64,000 nucleotides of DNA. Source: ZC4RG30 sp965652645. GTDB lineage: Bacteria; Pseudomonadota; Gammaproteobacteria; Steroidobacterales; Steroidobacteraceae. The translations under genes were made by a program, and so were the position numbers. The notes below the pieces were generated by a model. It ran no database searches. It was not told where the DNA came from and saw only the letters and a list, made by a program, of their open reading frames with translations. The DNA lies in the NCBI GenBank assembly GCA_965652645.1, contig CBFGXE010000005.1:67654-131653 (forward strand), read 5' to 3'. Shown one piece after another: positions 16,301 to 24,272 of this stretch; position 1 is the stretch's first letter, and every line of letters begins with the position of its first letter.

Positions 16301-17428
16301 TCAGACGCGCGCGGTGCGCGAGCGCCAGAGGTCGATGGCCGATTCGCCCTCGCCCGTGCCACGCGCGCTGCGCCACAACTCCGCCACCACAGAGAAGTAG
16401 CTGTGGTGGTTCACCAGCCGGTAGGGTGAATCGGCGGGCAGTTGTTCCATCAGCCGCCGGTGCGCCTTGCCCAGGTTGTGGTACGGCAGGAAGGGGAACA
16501 GGTGGTGCAATGCGTGGTAGCGCAGGCCCACCGGGAACATCAGCACCGTGAGCCAGGTCTGGCCGGTGATGTTGATCGAATCGGCAACCTGGTCGGGCAG
16601 CGACATGCGCTCGCCACGGTTGCCGTAGCGATGCGCGGCCAGGTTGCGCACCCAGTTCAGGCCCAGCGCCAGGCCCAGCAGCACGTAGGCCTTGGCGATC
16701 ACGACCCAGCCGACCAGGCCACGCGCCACCAGCACGGCAATCGACAGCAGCCACAGGAAGCACAGCGCCTCGACGATGACCAGGTGGCGCTCGTCCTGCG
16801 CCGGGAAACGCCGGCGGTAATGCGGATTGCTCACGCCGGCCGACACCGGCCCGGTGAGCACCCACTCGCGCAGCCGGCGGCTGAGCCAGGACACCGGACC
16901 GAGCACGCCGAAGCGCAGCATCACCATCAGTGGCAGCACGGTTACCTGCAGCACGTATTTCACCGTCTCCGAACGCGGGGCGGCGGCCAGCGGCAGGTAT
17001 TCGCCGTCATCCGGCGTGCCGTAGAAACGCACGCTGTGGTGGTCGACGTGGTTGCGGTAGATGATCCACGGCATCAGCAGCGGAATGCCCATCACCAGGT
17101 TCCACATGCGGGCGAACCACTTCAGCTCGCCATCGCGGAAATGCACGATCTCGTGGATGAAGGTGCCGGCACGGAAGAACAGGATGGCGGAACCCAGTAG
17201 TTGCAGAAGCGCCACAGGACCCCATCCGGGGGCGCGGAAAAACAGCACGGCCAGCGTCCAGGCACCCGCTGCGCTCAGCAGCAGGTCGGTCCAGTAGAGC
17301 AGGCCAGAGCGCTTGTGGAGGTCATCGACGATCTCGCGGGCCTGGCGCGTCCAGTTGGAGGCGGATTCGCTGGTTGCGGCCCTGGCTTCGGCTTCGGGCG
17401 CAGCTATTGGGGGGTAATCGTTTGGCAC
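16301..17428 (-). CDS. Membrane fatty acid desaturase
   Basis: Integral-membrane di-iron desaturase or hydroxylase, about 375 aa. All three histidine boxes are present: HEIVHF near residue 92, HVDHH near 127 and HALHH near 305, the last inside GLRYHALHHLFPFLPYHN. Hydrophobic segments bracket the boxes. The start is taken as GTG 17428 (VPNDYPPIA); there is no internal methionine before the first His box, and the sequence upstream is in the intergenic gap after yihY. It inserts a double bond or hydroxyl into an acyl chain, probably of a glycerolipid. The operon placement next to a lipid kinase and a lipid exporter suggests that the acyl chain belongs to the operon's own lipid. Confidence 0.88.
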   Translation of the reverse strand: MPNDYPPIAAPEAEARAATSESASNWTRQAREIVDDLHKRSGLLYWTDLLLSAAGAWTLAVLFFRAPGWGPVALLQLLGSAILFFRAGTFIHEIVHFRDGELKWFARMWNLVMGIPLLMPWIIYRNHVDHHSVRFYGTPDDGEYLPLAAAPRSETVKYVLQVTVLPLMVMLRFGVLGPVSWLSRRLREWVLTGPVSAGVSNPHYRRRFPAQDERHLVIVEALCFLWLLSIAVLVARGLVGWVVIAKAYVLLGLALGLNWVRNLAAHRYGNRGERMSLPDQVADSINITGQTWLTVLMFPVGLRYHALHHLFPFLPYHNLGKAHRRLMEQLPADSPYRLVNHHSYFSVVAELWRSARGTGEGESAIDLWRSRTARV

Positions 17429-17471
17429 GGCAGGCAGATTACTTATCCGGCCCCCGTTTTCCAAGTCGGGA

Positions 17472-18323
17472 TCACCCCGGTTTTCCGGGGGGTGCCCCCG
17501 GCGGGTCCCGCCGGCCGAGGCCTCCCAGGCAGGCGGTGAACTCCGCCCCGAACAGGAAGATCTGGGCGGTGTAGTAAAGCCACAACAACAGGGCCGCGAA
17601 CGAGGCGGCTGCCCCGAAAGCCGTCGGCACGGTGGAGCGGGCCAGGTACAGGCCCACCAGCCACTTGCCCAGGGCAAACAACAGGGCCGTTGCCAGGCCC
17701 CCCAGCACCACCACCCGCCAGGGAAGTCGCCGGCCGGGCATGTAACGGAAGATCAGCGCGAACAGCAGGCTGATGAGTCCCAGCGACACCAGCAGGTCCA
17801 GCACGCCCACCAGCCCGAGCAGCGGTGCATATCGCCCGGCCAGCCAGGCGCGCACTCCCGACACCAGCGTGGAGATGGTCAACGTGACCAGCAGCAGGAA
17901 GCTCAGTGCCAGGATGAACCCCAGCGACAGCACCCGGCGGCGGATCCATCCCACAACGCCGCTGGAACTTTCCACCGTGGCGCCCCAGATCCGGTTGAGC
18001 GTCTGCTCCAGTTCGGCCAGCACCGTGGTCGCGGCCACCAGCAGCGTGCCGATGCTGATGGCCGCGGCCACGTAGCCGTCGTAGTCCTGCGAGGAACTCA
18101 CCGCCTCCACCAGCACCTTGGCCGTGTCGCCACCGAACAGCATGGTGAGCTGCTGCTCGATGAACAGGAAGGCCGACTGCGCGCCGACGATCCACCCGCT
18201 GACAGTGAGCAGGATCACCAGCAGTGGCGCCAGCGAGAACGCGCAGTAGAAGGCCAGCGCCGCCGCGGTGGCCGAACCGTTGTCGGCCATCCAGCGGCGC
18301 AGGGCACAGGAGAGGATGTGCAT
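17472..18323 (-). CDS. YihY/virulence factor BrkB family membrane protein
   Basis: Polytopic membrane protein of 283 aa, with the family hallmarks ATAAALAFYCAFSLAPLLVI near residue 18, a long central helical hairpin region, and FGAAASFAALLLWLYYTAQI close to the C-terminus. Six or so membrane segments are evident. Homologues were once annotated as RNase BN by mistake, and E. coli YihY has been discussed as an envelope lipid-transport candidate; function remains unsettled. The ATG at 18323 is preferred because upstream in-frame residues are non-homologous. The gene ends 43 bp before the desaturase start on the same strand and may lead the lipid operon. The cytoplasmic tail ends RRDPPGAPPGKPG. 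Confidence 0.88.
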   Translation of the reverse strand: MHILSCALRRWMADNGSATAAALAFYCAFSLAPLLVILLTVSGWIVGAQSAFLFIEQQLTMLFGGDTAKVLVEAVSSSQDYDGYVAAAISIGTLLVAATTVLAELEQTLNRIWGATVESSSGVVGWIRRRVLSLGFILALSFLLLVTLTISTLVSGVRAWLAGRYAPLLGLVGVLDLLVSLGLISLLFALIFRYMPGRRLPWRVVVLGGLATALLFALGKWLVGLYLARSTVPTAFGAAASFAALLLWLYYTAQIFLFGAEFTACLGGLGRRDPPGAPPGKPG

Positions 18324-18354
18324 GCCGCCAGTGTAGGAAGCGATGCCGCCCGCC

Positions 18355-18375
18355 TCAGCCGGTCGCTGCGGCTGA
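18355..18375. repeat. Perfect 7-bp inverted repeat in the yihY / small-protein divergent gap
   Basis: TCAGCCG and its reverse complement are separated by a 7-base spacer in the 157 bp between two divergent genes. It could be an operator, or a hairpin in the 5' leader of either transcript. There is no T-tract, so it is unlikely to be a terminator. The rest of the gap holds a GAGGAG Shine-Dalgarno and no promoter I can name with confidence. Confidence 0.35.
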
Positions 18376-18480
18376 AGGGCCGTAGGACGCCACCGACCGG
18401 CGCCTGCTGCCTGCGCCGATCGCCATCGGCCGGCATGGCCGCTACAGGTGGTTGCAGCCCCTGGAATCGAGGAGAAACGC

Positions 18481-18738
18481 ATGGCCAAGAGCAAGTCCGG
18501 CCGCAAGTACGGACCGAAGGCTGCGAAGAAGGTGAAGCGCGCGCTGCATGAACGCAAGGAGGGAACCCTGCGCAGCGGCCGCTCGGGAAAGAAGGTCACC
18601 AGCCGCAAGCAGGCCATCGCCATCGGCTTGTCAGAGGCACGCCGGGAAGGCGGCAAGGTTCCGCGCAAGAAATCATCCACGCGTGGCAAGTCGGCCCGGA
18701 AGACCACCCGGCGCAGGAAATCCGCCAGTCGCGGCTAG
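18481..18738 (+). CDS. Small basic DUF6496-like protein
   Basis: An 85-residue, Lys/Arg/Ser-rich protein with a strong Shine-Dalgarno (GAGGAG, seven bases before the ATG). The middle block KKVTSRKQAIAIGLSEARRE followed by GGKVP is a conserved motif I associate with the DUF6496 family; both ends are lysine/arginine-rich tails. No signal peptide or membrane segment is present. The composition suggests nucleic-acid binding, but function is unknown. Its TAG stop interlocks with the stop of the convergent antiporter gene in a shared CTAG, leaving no room for a terminator between the two transcripts. Confidence 0.8.
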   Translation: MAKSKSGRKYGPKAAKKVKRALHERKEGTLRSGRSGKKVTSRKQAIAIGLSEARREGGKVPRKKSSTRGKSARKTTRRRKSASRG

Positions 18739-20381
18739 TGCCCGGTGGCCCGGAACCGCTCTTCCTGCAGGTCGATGTCGCGCACCAGCACGCGCGAGCT
18801 GGCATCGGAGATGACATGGGTGCGCGCCAGGCCGAACACTGCCTCGCGCTCCGCCCGCAGCGCCACCACGCGCAACTTCTGCTCGATTCCGTCGCTCTCG
18901 CGCTGTCGGGCCACATCGTCGGTGGCCGTGTAACCCTCGAGCCGCCGCCGGTAGAGTTCCATCAGGCGCGCCGCCACCTCGGCGTGGAGGTCCGCGTTTT
19001 CCTGTCCCTGGGCCATTTCATGTGCGGCTTCCTCGATGGCACGGATGGCCGCCTCGGCGGCGGCGCTGCGCGCACGCTCGATCTCCGCGTGATGCGTCGG
19101 CTCCGGTGGCACCGTCAGGCCGGTGAGCAGCCGCGGCAGCGCGATGCTCGCGGCGAGCAGCGACAGGATGACCACGCCCGCCGCCAGGAAGATGGTCAGG
19201 TCGCGGGCGGGAAACGCCGTGCCATCGGGAAGGGCCAGCGGCAGGGTCAGCACGCCCGCCAGGGTGATGGCCCCGCGCACGCCGCCCACGGAAATGGCGG
19301 CGATCAACCGCACTGTCGGTTTGCTGGTCGGCGCCTCCCCCCGCCTGCCGGCCAGCCAGGCCGTGAACCGGAACGACAACCACACCCAGCTGAACCGCAG
19401 CGCCGCCAGCCCCAGGTTGATCGCCAGCACGTAGACCGCCAGCCACCAGGGATTTTCATGGTTTGACTCGCGCACCACGTCCACGGCGCCGGCGAAGATG
19501 GCCGGCAGCTGCTCGCCCAGCAGCACGAACATGATGCCGTTGAGCGAGAACTGCACCGTGTCCCAGACGGCGGCGCGCTGCACGCGCGTGGTGGCCAGCG
19601 CGCGGCCCGACATTTCCGCATAGCTCATCGCGATGCCGGCGGCCACGGCCGCGAGGATGCCGGAACAGTGCAGGTGCTCCGCCAGTTCGTAGGCACCAAA
19701 TGGAATCAGCAGGCTGACCAGCACCTTCGAGCCGGACTCCTCGCCGAAACGCCGGCTGATGAAATTCATCACGCCCATCGCACACCAGGCCAGCACTGAC
19801 CCGACCAGCGCGCCGCCGACGGCAAGCTGCACGAAGGTCACGGCGGCACTGGACAGCGAGAACACGCCCGTCATTGCCGCGGCCACGGCAAAGCGGAAGC
19901 ACACCAGGCCCGACGCGTCGTTGAGCAGCGACTCGCCCTCCATGATGTGCATCACGCGCTTGGGCATGGGCACCCGCGCGGTGATGGCGGAGACCGCCAC
20001 GGGGTCCGTGGGCGAGACGATGGCCGCCAGGGCGAAGGCCACCGGCAGCGGCATGGCGGGAATCAGCCAGTGGATGAAGAACCCCATTCCCACCACGGTG
20101 CAGAACACCAGGCCGAACGCCAGTTCCGAGATCGTGCCCTTGTCGCGCAGCAGCCCTTCCTTCGGGATGCGCCAGCCGTCCAGGAACAGCAGCGGCGGCA
20201 GGAACAGCAGGAAGAAGATCTCCGGATCGAGCCGCACCTCGTAGCTGGAAGTGGTCGCGATGACCGCGCCGAGGGCGATCTGCACCAGTGGCGTGGGGAT
20301 GGCGCGCGGAATGATCCGGACCAGGATGCTGCTGGCGATCACCGCCGCCAGCATGAACAGAACGACTCCCAATTCTCCCAT
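18735..20381 (-). CDS. Na+/H+ antiporter (CPA1 family)
   Basis: Cation:proton antiporter of the NhaP/CPA1 type, 548 aa, about 12 membrane segments then a roughly 120-residue cytosolic tail. Diagnostic pieces are LFLPPLLFLDGWRI near residue 70, the ion-binding region ALAAIVSPTDPVAVSAI near 130, EGESLLNDASGLV near 160, and GVRGAITLAGVLTLPL in the C-terminal half. The tail is helical and charged, as in regulatory domains of this family. ATG 20381 (MGELGVVLF) gives the expected start just before the first membrane helix; a start ten codons upstream is possible. The gene follows tRNA-Ser on the same strand and may be partly read through from it. Confidence 0.91.
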   Translation of the reverse strand: MGELGVVLFMLAAVIASSILVRIIPRAIPTPLVQIALGAVIATTSSYEVRLDPEIFFLLFLPPLLFLDGWRIPKEGLLRDKGTISELAFGLVFCTVVGMGFFIHWLIPAMPLPVAFALAAIVSPTDPVAVSAITARVPMPKRVMHIMEGESLLNDASGLVCFRFAVAAAMTGVFSLSSAAVTFVQLAVGGALVGSVLAWCAMGVMNFISRRFGEESGSKVLVSLLIPFGAYELAEHLHCSGILAAVAAGIAMSYAEMSGRALATTRVQRAAVWDTVQFSLNGIMFVLLGEQLPAIFAGAVDVVRESNHENPWWLAVYVLAINLGLAALRFSWVWLSFRFTAWLAGRRGEAPTSKPTVRLIAAISVGGVRGAITLAGVLTLPLALPDGTAFPARDLTIFLAAGVVILSLLAASIALPRLLTGLTVPPEPTHHAEIERARSAAAEAAIRAIEEAAHEMAQGQENADLHAEVAARLMELYRRRLEGYTATDDVARQRESDGIEQKLRVVALRAEREAVFGLARTHVISDASSRVLVRDIDLQEERFRATGH

Positions 20382-20466
20382 GGGCAATTCTAAGCACGCA
20401 CGCATGCGCAACCGGAAGCGCCGGCCAGCCGGGCACGCCGGAATCTGCTTCGGTCAGGGGGAAAGT

Positions 20467-20556
<90 letters not shown>

Positions 20557-20585
20557 ACGGGTGTCGACGGCGTCGAAGGGCGCGT

Positions 20586-20614
20586 ATTCTAGGCCAAAAT
20601 GGAACCGGAACGAA
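20586..20614 (-). promoter_or_regulatory. Candidate promoter for tRNA-Ser
   Basis: On the minus strand a TAGAAT hexamer (20591-20586) is followed by a GC-rich discriminator and sits about 30 bases upstream of the tRNA 5' end. A weak -35 (TTCGTT) lies 17 bases further up. It overlaps the 5' end of the divergent DUF493 gene. Confidence 0.45.
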
Positions 20615-20859
20615 TCGAGTTTCCCGCCGACTACCCCATCAAGGTGGTCGCCCGCATCCATTCCACCCTCCGCGAGGAGGTGGATGCCGTTTTTGTGCGG
20701 CATTTCGGCCCCCTGGTGCGCGAGGACGTGGGCGAGCGGCCCTCTGCCCAGGGCAATTTCCTGTCGCTGACCTACCTGCCCAGGGTGCAGAACGAGGCGC
20801 AGCTGCGCGCCCTGCACGAGGACCTGAAGGCCGTCATCGGCGTGATGATGGTGCTCTAG
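20599..20859 (+). CDS. DUF493 (YbeD-like) protein
   Basis: An 86-residue protein of the YbeD/DUF493 family, a small ACT-like alpha/beta fold. Motifs are IEFPADYPIKVVAR at the N-terminus, GNFLSLTYLPRV in the middle and [15 protein letters not shown] at the end, matching family length exactly. In many gammaproteobacteria ybeD stands directly upstream of lipB on the same strand; here it is convergent with lipB, the two stop codons interlocking in CTAG. The function is unknown; a link to lipoate metabolism has been proposed from gene order only. The Shine-Dalgarno is weak and the coding region overlaps the divergent tRNA promoter. Confidence 0.86.
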   Translation: MEPERIEFPADYPIKVVARIHSTLREEVDAVFVRHFGPLVREDVGERPSAQGNFLSLTYLPRVQNEAQLRALHEDLKAVIGVMMVL

Positions 20860-21467
20860 GCTGCAGCCGCCGCCAGCCGGGCCTGCAGCCGCTCCGCAAA
20901 ACGCCGCCCGGCTTCCTCCACCGACCAGCCGATGCCCAGCCGCCGCAGGCTGGTCACGGGCAGGCCCGCCATGCCGCAGGGATTGATGCGCGCGAAGGCA
21001 CCCAGGTCCGGGTCCACGTTGAGCGCCAGGCCGTGGTAGCTCGCGCCCCGCCGCACGCGAAGTCCGAGCGCCGCGAGCTTGCTGCCGTCCACGTACACCC
21101 CGGGCGCGTCACGACGGCCCTCGGCGCTGATGCCCTCCCCGGCCACCATGTCGATCACGCACTGCTCCAGCAACATCACCAGCCCGCGCACCGTGAGGCC
21201 ATTGCGCCTGAGGTCCAGCAGCGGATACGCCACCAACTGTCCCGGCCCATGCCAGGTGACCTGGCCGCCGCGGTCGGTGCGCACCACCGGTGTATCGCCG
21301 GCGGCAAGCACGTGCGAGGGATCAGCCGCCATTCCCAGTGTGTACACCGGTGGATGTTCCAGCAGCCACAACTCGTCCGGCGTGTCGGCGCCGCGCCCGT
21401 CGGTGAAGCGGCGCATCTGCTGCCAGGTGGATTCGTAGTCGGCCAGGCCCAGCCAGCGGACGATCAT
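20856..21467 (-). CDS. lipB: Octanoyltransferase LipB
   Basis: Moves octanoate from octanoyl-ACP to the lipoyl domains of 2-oxoacid dehydrogenases and the glycine cleavage H protein, the first step of lipoate assembly. The 203-aa product shows [18 protein letters not shown], the [20 protein letters not shown] block, the catalytic Lys in [11 protein letters not shown], and the catalytic Cys in [13 protein letters not shown]. The start ATG follows GCAGGGAA and overlaps the lipA stop in ATGA. Length and motifs are normal. LipA, encoded immediately upstream, performs the next step, so the pair is a coupled module. Confidence 0.96.
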   Translation of the reverse strand: MIVRWLGLADYESTWQQMRRFTDGRGADTPDELWLLEHPPVYTLGMAADPSHVLAAGDTPVVRTDRGGQVTWHGPGQLVAYPLLDLRRNGLTVRGLVMLLEQCVIDMVAGEGISAEGRRDAPGVYVDGSKLAALGLRVRRGASYHGLALNVDPDLGAFARINPCGMAGLPVTSLRRLGIGWSVEEAGRRFAERLQARLAAAAA

Positions 21468-22495
21468 TTCCCTGCTTGCAGGCCCACGTTGTTGCCGGCC
21501 AGCGCCTGCTCGGCGCGGTAGCTGGAGCGCACCATCGGCCCGGACACGCACTCGCGGAAACCCCGCGCCAGTCCCGCCTCGCGGTACCGCGCAAACTGTT
21601 CCGGCGTCACGAATCGCGCCACCGGCAGGTGGTTCGCGGTGGGCCTGAGGTACTGGCCCAGGGTGAGGATGTCCACCTGCGCGGCGCGCAGGTCATCCAT
21701 CGCCTCGAGGATTTCCCCGTCGGTCTCGCCCAACCCCAGCATCAGGCTGCTCTTGGTGAGCACGTCCGGGCGATGCCGCCTGGCATGCGCGAGCACGGCC
21801 AGCGTCTGCTCGTAGCCGGCGCGCGGATCGCGCACCGGGTGAGTGAGCCGCCGCACCGTCTCCAGGTTCTGCGCGAACACCTGCAGGCCCGAGTCCACCA
21901 CCGTCTCCACGTCGCGCAGCACGCCCTGGAAGTCCGGCGTGAGGGCCTCGACGGCGGTCCGCGGCGAACGCTCGCGGATGGCGCGCACGCAGGCGGCGAA
22001 ATGCGCCGCGCCGCCATCCGGCAGGTCATCGCGATTCACGCTGGTGAGCACGATGTAGGAAAGCTCCATCAGCGCCACGCTCTCGGCCACGTTGCGCGGC
22101 TCGTCGGCATCGAGCCAGCCGCGCGGGTTGCCCGTGTCCACGGAGCAGAACCGGCAGGCACGCGTGCAAACGGCGCCCATCAGCATGAAGGTGGCGGTGC
22201 CGGCGTTCCAGCACTCGCCGATGTTCGGGCACTTGGCCTCCTCGCACACCGTGGCGAGGCGATGCTCGTGCACGTTGCGGCGGGTGCGCGCATAACGCTC
22301 GCCCGTGGCAGGCAGGGCCTTCAGCCAGCGCGGCTTGCCGGTGGGCAGCGGGCCGGAAGGTTCGCCACGGGCCTTCTGTCCGTCGCGGATGGCGGTGAAG
22401 CCCTGGGGCGTGGTGTATTTCTGCCCGCTGCGGGCGTCGGTACCGAAGGGCGCGGCCGGCTCGGCCACTACCTGGATGCCCTTGAGGGTGCTCAT
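21464..22495 (-). CDS. lipA: Lipoyl synthase LipA
   Basis: Radical SAM enzyme that inserts two sulfurs into the octanoyl chain on lipoyl domains. The 343-aa protein carries the auxiliary cluster cysteines in [15 protein letters not shown], the radical SAM motif CTRACRFC, and the C-terminal serine ligand region [10 protein letters not shown]. The N-terminal extension of about 60 residues before the core ([15 protein letters not shown]) is typical of proteobacterial LipA. ATG 22495 is used since upstream codons are antisense to murU. It starts seven bases after the murU stop and is coupled to lipB downstream, giving an amgK-murU-lipA-lipB transcript. Confidence 0.97.
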   Translation of the reverse strand: MSTLKGIQVVAEPAAPFGTDARSGQKYTTPQGFTAIRDGQKARGEPSGPLPTGKPRWLKALPATGERYARTRRNVHEHRLATVCEEAKCPNIGECWNAGTATFMLMGAVCTRACRFCSVDTGNPRGWLDADEPRNVAESVALMELSYIVLTSVNRDDLPDGGAAHFAACVRAIRERSPRTAVEALTPDFQGVLRDVETVVDSGLQVFAQNLETVRRLTHPVRDPRAGYEQTLAVLAHARRHRPDVLTKSSLMLGLGETDGEILEAMDDLRAAQVDILTLGQYLRPTANHLPVARFVTPEQFARYREAGLARGFRECVSGPMVRSSYRAEQALAGNNVGLQAGK

Positions 22496-22502
22496 GACCG
22501 GT

Positions 22503-23183
22503 TCATCCTCGCATGGCGCGCAGTTCAGCGTCGAGCGAGGCCAGCCGCTCCGGCGTGCCCACGTCCAGCCAGCGGCCGTCATGGCGCTGGCCGCCCAGCC
22601 GGCCGGTCTCCCTGGCACGCTCCAGCCACGGCAGCAGCGGATAGCGGCCGGCGACGGCCCCGTCGAACAGCGCCGGATGCAGCACGGCCACCCCGGAATA
22701 CGTCAGGCGCTGCGCAGTCTCACTGCCCCCGGCAACTATGCGCCCTGCCTCCAGCCAGAAATCCCCGCGCGGATGGTGTTCCGGGTTCGCCACCAGCACC
22801 AGCTGCGCCAGGTCACCCGGCGCCAGGCGGATCGAGGGGAAGTCCACGTCGGTGTACACATCACCGTTCACCAGCAGGAAGGGCCCGGAGCCCAGCAGTG
22901 GCAGGGCGTTGAAAATGCCGCCACCGGTCTCCAGCGCCGGCCAGGGCTCGCGGCTCCAGCTGATCTGCACGCCATGCTGCGATCCGTCCCCCAGCGCGGC
23001 GGCAATCTGCTCGCCCAGCCACGACAGATTGATGACCACCTCCGTGAAGCCGGCCGCAGCCAGGCGTTCCAGGTGCCAGGCAATCAGCGGCTTGCCCGCC
23101 ACCGGCAGCAGGGGTTTCGGACAGGTGTCGGTGAGGGGGCGCATGCGCTCGCCCCGCCCCGCCGCCAGCAGCATGGCCTTCAT
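22503..23183 (-). CDS. murU: N-acetylmuramate 1-phosphate uridylyltransferase
   Basis: Nucleotidyltransferase of the MurU type, making UDP-MurNAc from MurNAc 1-phosphate and UTP in the fosfomycin-resistant cell-wall recycling route. The 226-aa product begins [20 protein letters not shown] with [12 protein letters not shown] (the catalytic G-x-G-x-R-x7-P-K-P pattern) and has [14 protein letters not shown] as metal-binding strand. Its start overlaps the stop of the kinase gene amgK (ATGA), the standard order in Pseudomonas-like genomes. The upstream kinase is frameshifted in this sequence, so the pathway may be interrupted unless that is an error. Confidence 0.92.
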   Translation of the reverse strand: MKAMLLAAGRGERMRPLTDTCPKPLLPVAGKPLIAWHLERLAAAGFTEVVINLSWLGEQIAAALGDGSQHGVQISWSREPWPALETGGGIFNALPLLGSGPFLLVNGDVYTDVDFPSIRLAPGDLAQLVLVANPEHHPRGDFWLEAGRIVAGGSETAQRLTYSGVAVLHPALFDGAVAGRYPLLPWLERARETGRLGGQRHDGRWLDVGTPERLASLDAELRAMRG

Positions 23184-24245
23184 GCGGTCACACCCGAAGC
23201 GGGTCCCGGCGCGGCCAGCGCGCGCGCATTGGCGTCGGCAAGCCCCGGCGCGAGGCGCGCCTCCACGAAGGCGGAGAATTCCGCCAGCTCCGGGATGGAA
23301 GCGGCAGCCGTACGTACGTAGGACAGGGTGAGCGGCAGGTCACCCAGGTATCCGGCCTTGCCATCGCGCCAGAACAGGCGCGCGAAGATGCCCAGCACCT
23401 TCAGGTGCCGCTGCAGGCCGATGCCATCGAACCACCGCAGGAACTGCGCGAAGGATTCCCCGGCCAGCGCGCGCCCTGCGTCGCCGCCGTTGAGCAGTCG
23501 CTCGCGGTAGCCCCCAAGCCAGGCTTCCACGCGCGTGCGGGGCCACTCCACGTAGCAGTCCTTGAGGATGGAGGCGAGGTCGTAGCCCACCGGCCCGCGC
23601 AGCGCGTCCTGGGTCGATGACGCCGGGCGAGCGGCTGGGCAGCACCATCAGGTTGCGCGAGTGGTAGTCCCGGTGCACGAACACCGGTGGCTGCGCCAGC
23701 GCGGCGTCGGCCAGCCAGCCGAAGGTGCGCTCGAGCAGTTCCTGCTCGGCAGCGGAGAGGGTGAGCCCCAGGTGCCGCGCGCAATACCACTCTGGCAGCA
23801 AGCGCATCTCGCGCAGCAGGACGGCCCGGTCATAGGGAGGCAGTTGCCGCGAGGCCGCATCGCCGCCGAGCTGCAGCACCGCCAGCGCATCCAGCGCCTC
23901 GCCATAGAGCCGGTCGGGATCCGTACCCCGCCCCAGCGCGGTGAGCATGTGGGTGTTGCCCAGGTCCTCCAGCAGCGCGAAGCCGGCACTGGTGTCCGCG
24001 GCCCGCACATGGGGGACGTGCACGCCGCAACCCTCCAGCAGGCGCGTCACGGCAAGATAGGTTGGCAGGTCTTCCTTGTCCGGTGGCGCATCCATCGCGA
24101 TCCAGCTGCTGCCGTCCTCGTGGCGCACCCGGAAATAACGGCGGAAACTGGCATCGGCGGACGCGGTGCGGATGCTGTCGGTGTCGAAGCCGCCCTGGGC
24201 CGCAAGCCAGCGGGACAGCAGCTCAAGTCTGGGATCGGCGGGCAT
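23180..24245 (-). pseudogene. amgK: Frameshifted amgK, N-acetylmuramate/N-acetylglucosamine kinase
   Basis: Aminoglycoside-phosphotransferase-fold sugar kinase that phosphorylates the anomeric position of MurNAc and GlcNAc for MurU. The N-terminal two thirds read in one frame up to the catalytic HRDYHSRNLMV (residue 191) and GVID (Asp 211). The rest (MGYDLASILKDCYVEWP to the end) is in another frame. At 23609-23613 the coding strand reads GTCATCGACCCAGGAC where family members have an IDFQDA motif, so two bases appear to be missing. Both halves are otherwise well conserved, which suggests a recent event or a sequence error. No slippery heptamer is seen at the site. Confidence 0.85.
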
Positions 24246-24254
24246 TCAAACGAC

Positions 24255-24262
24255 ATTATAAT
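24255..24262. promoter_or_regulatory. Shared palindromic -10 element between amgK and lptD
   Basis: ATTATAAT is self-complementary and contains a consensus TATAAT on each strand. It stands in the 27-bp gap between two divergent start codons, giving predicted transcription starts within about 4-10 bases of each ATG. No good -35 is visible on either side. Confidence 0.55.
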
Positions 24263-24272
24263 CACGGCACTC

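Noticed and set aside
16291..16362. Longer N-terminus for the diacylglycerol kinase-like protein
   Set aside because: The added residues are Arg/Ala-rich, lie inside the desaturase gene and precede the first conserved strand by too far; the GTG just after the desaturase stop is simpler.
23605..23620. Programmed ribosomal frameshift in amgK
   Set aside because: No slippery heptamer, stop codon or downstream structure of the usual kind is seen, and AmgK is not known to need recoding.
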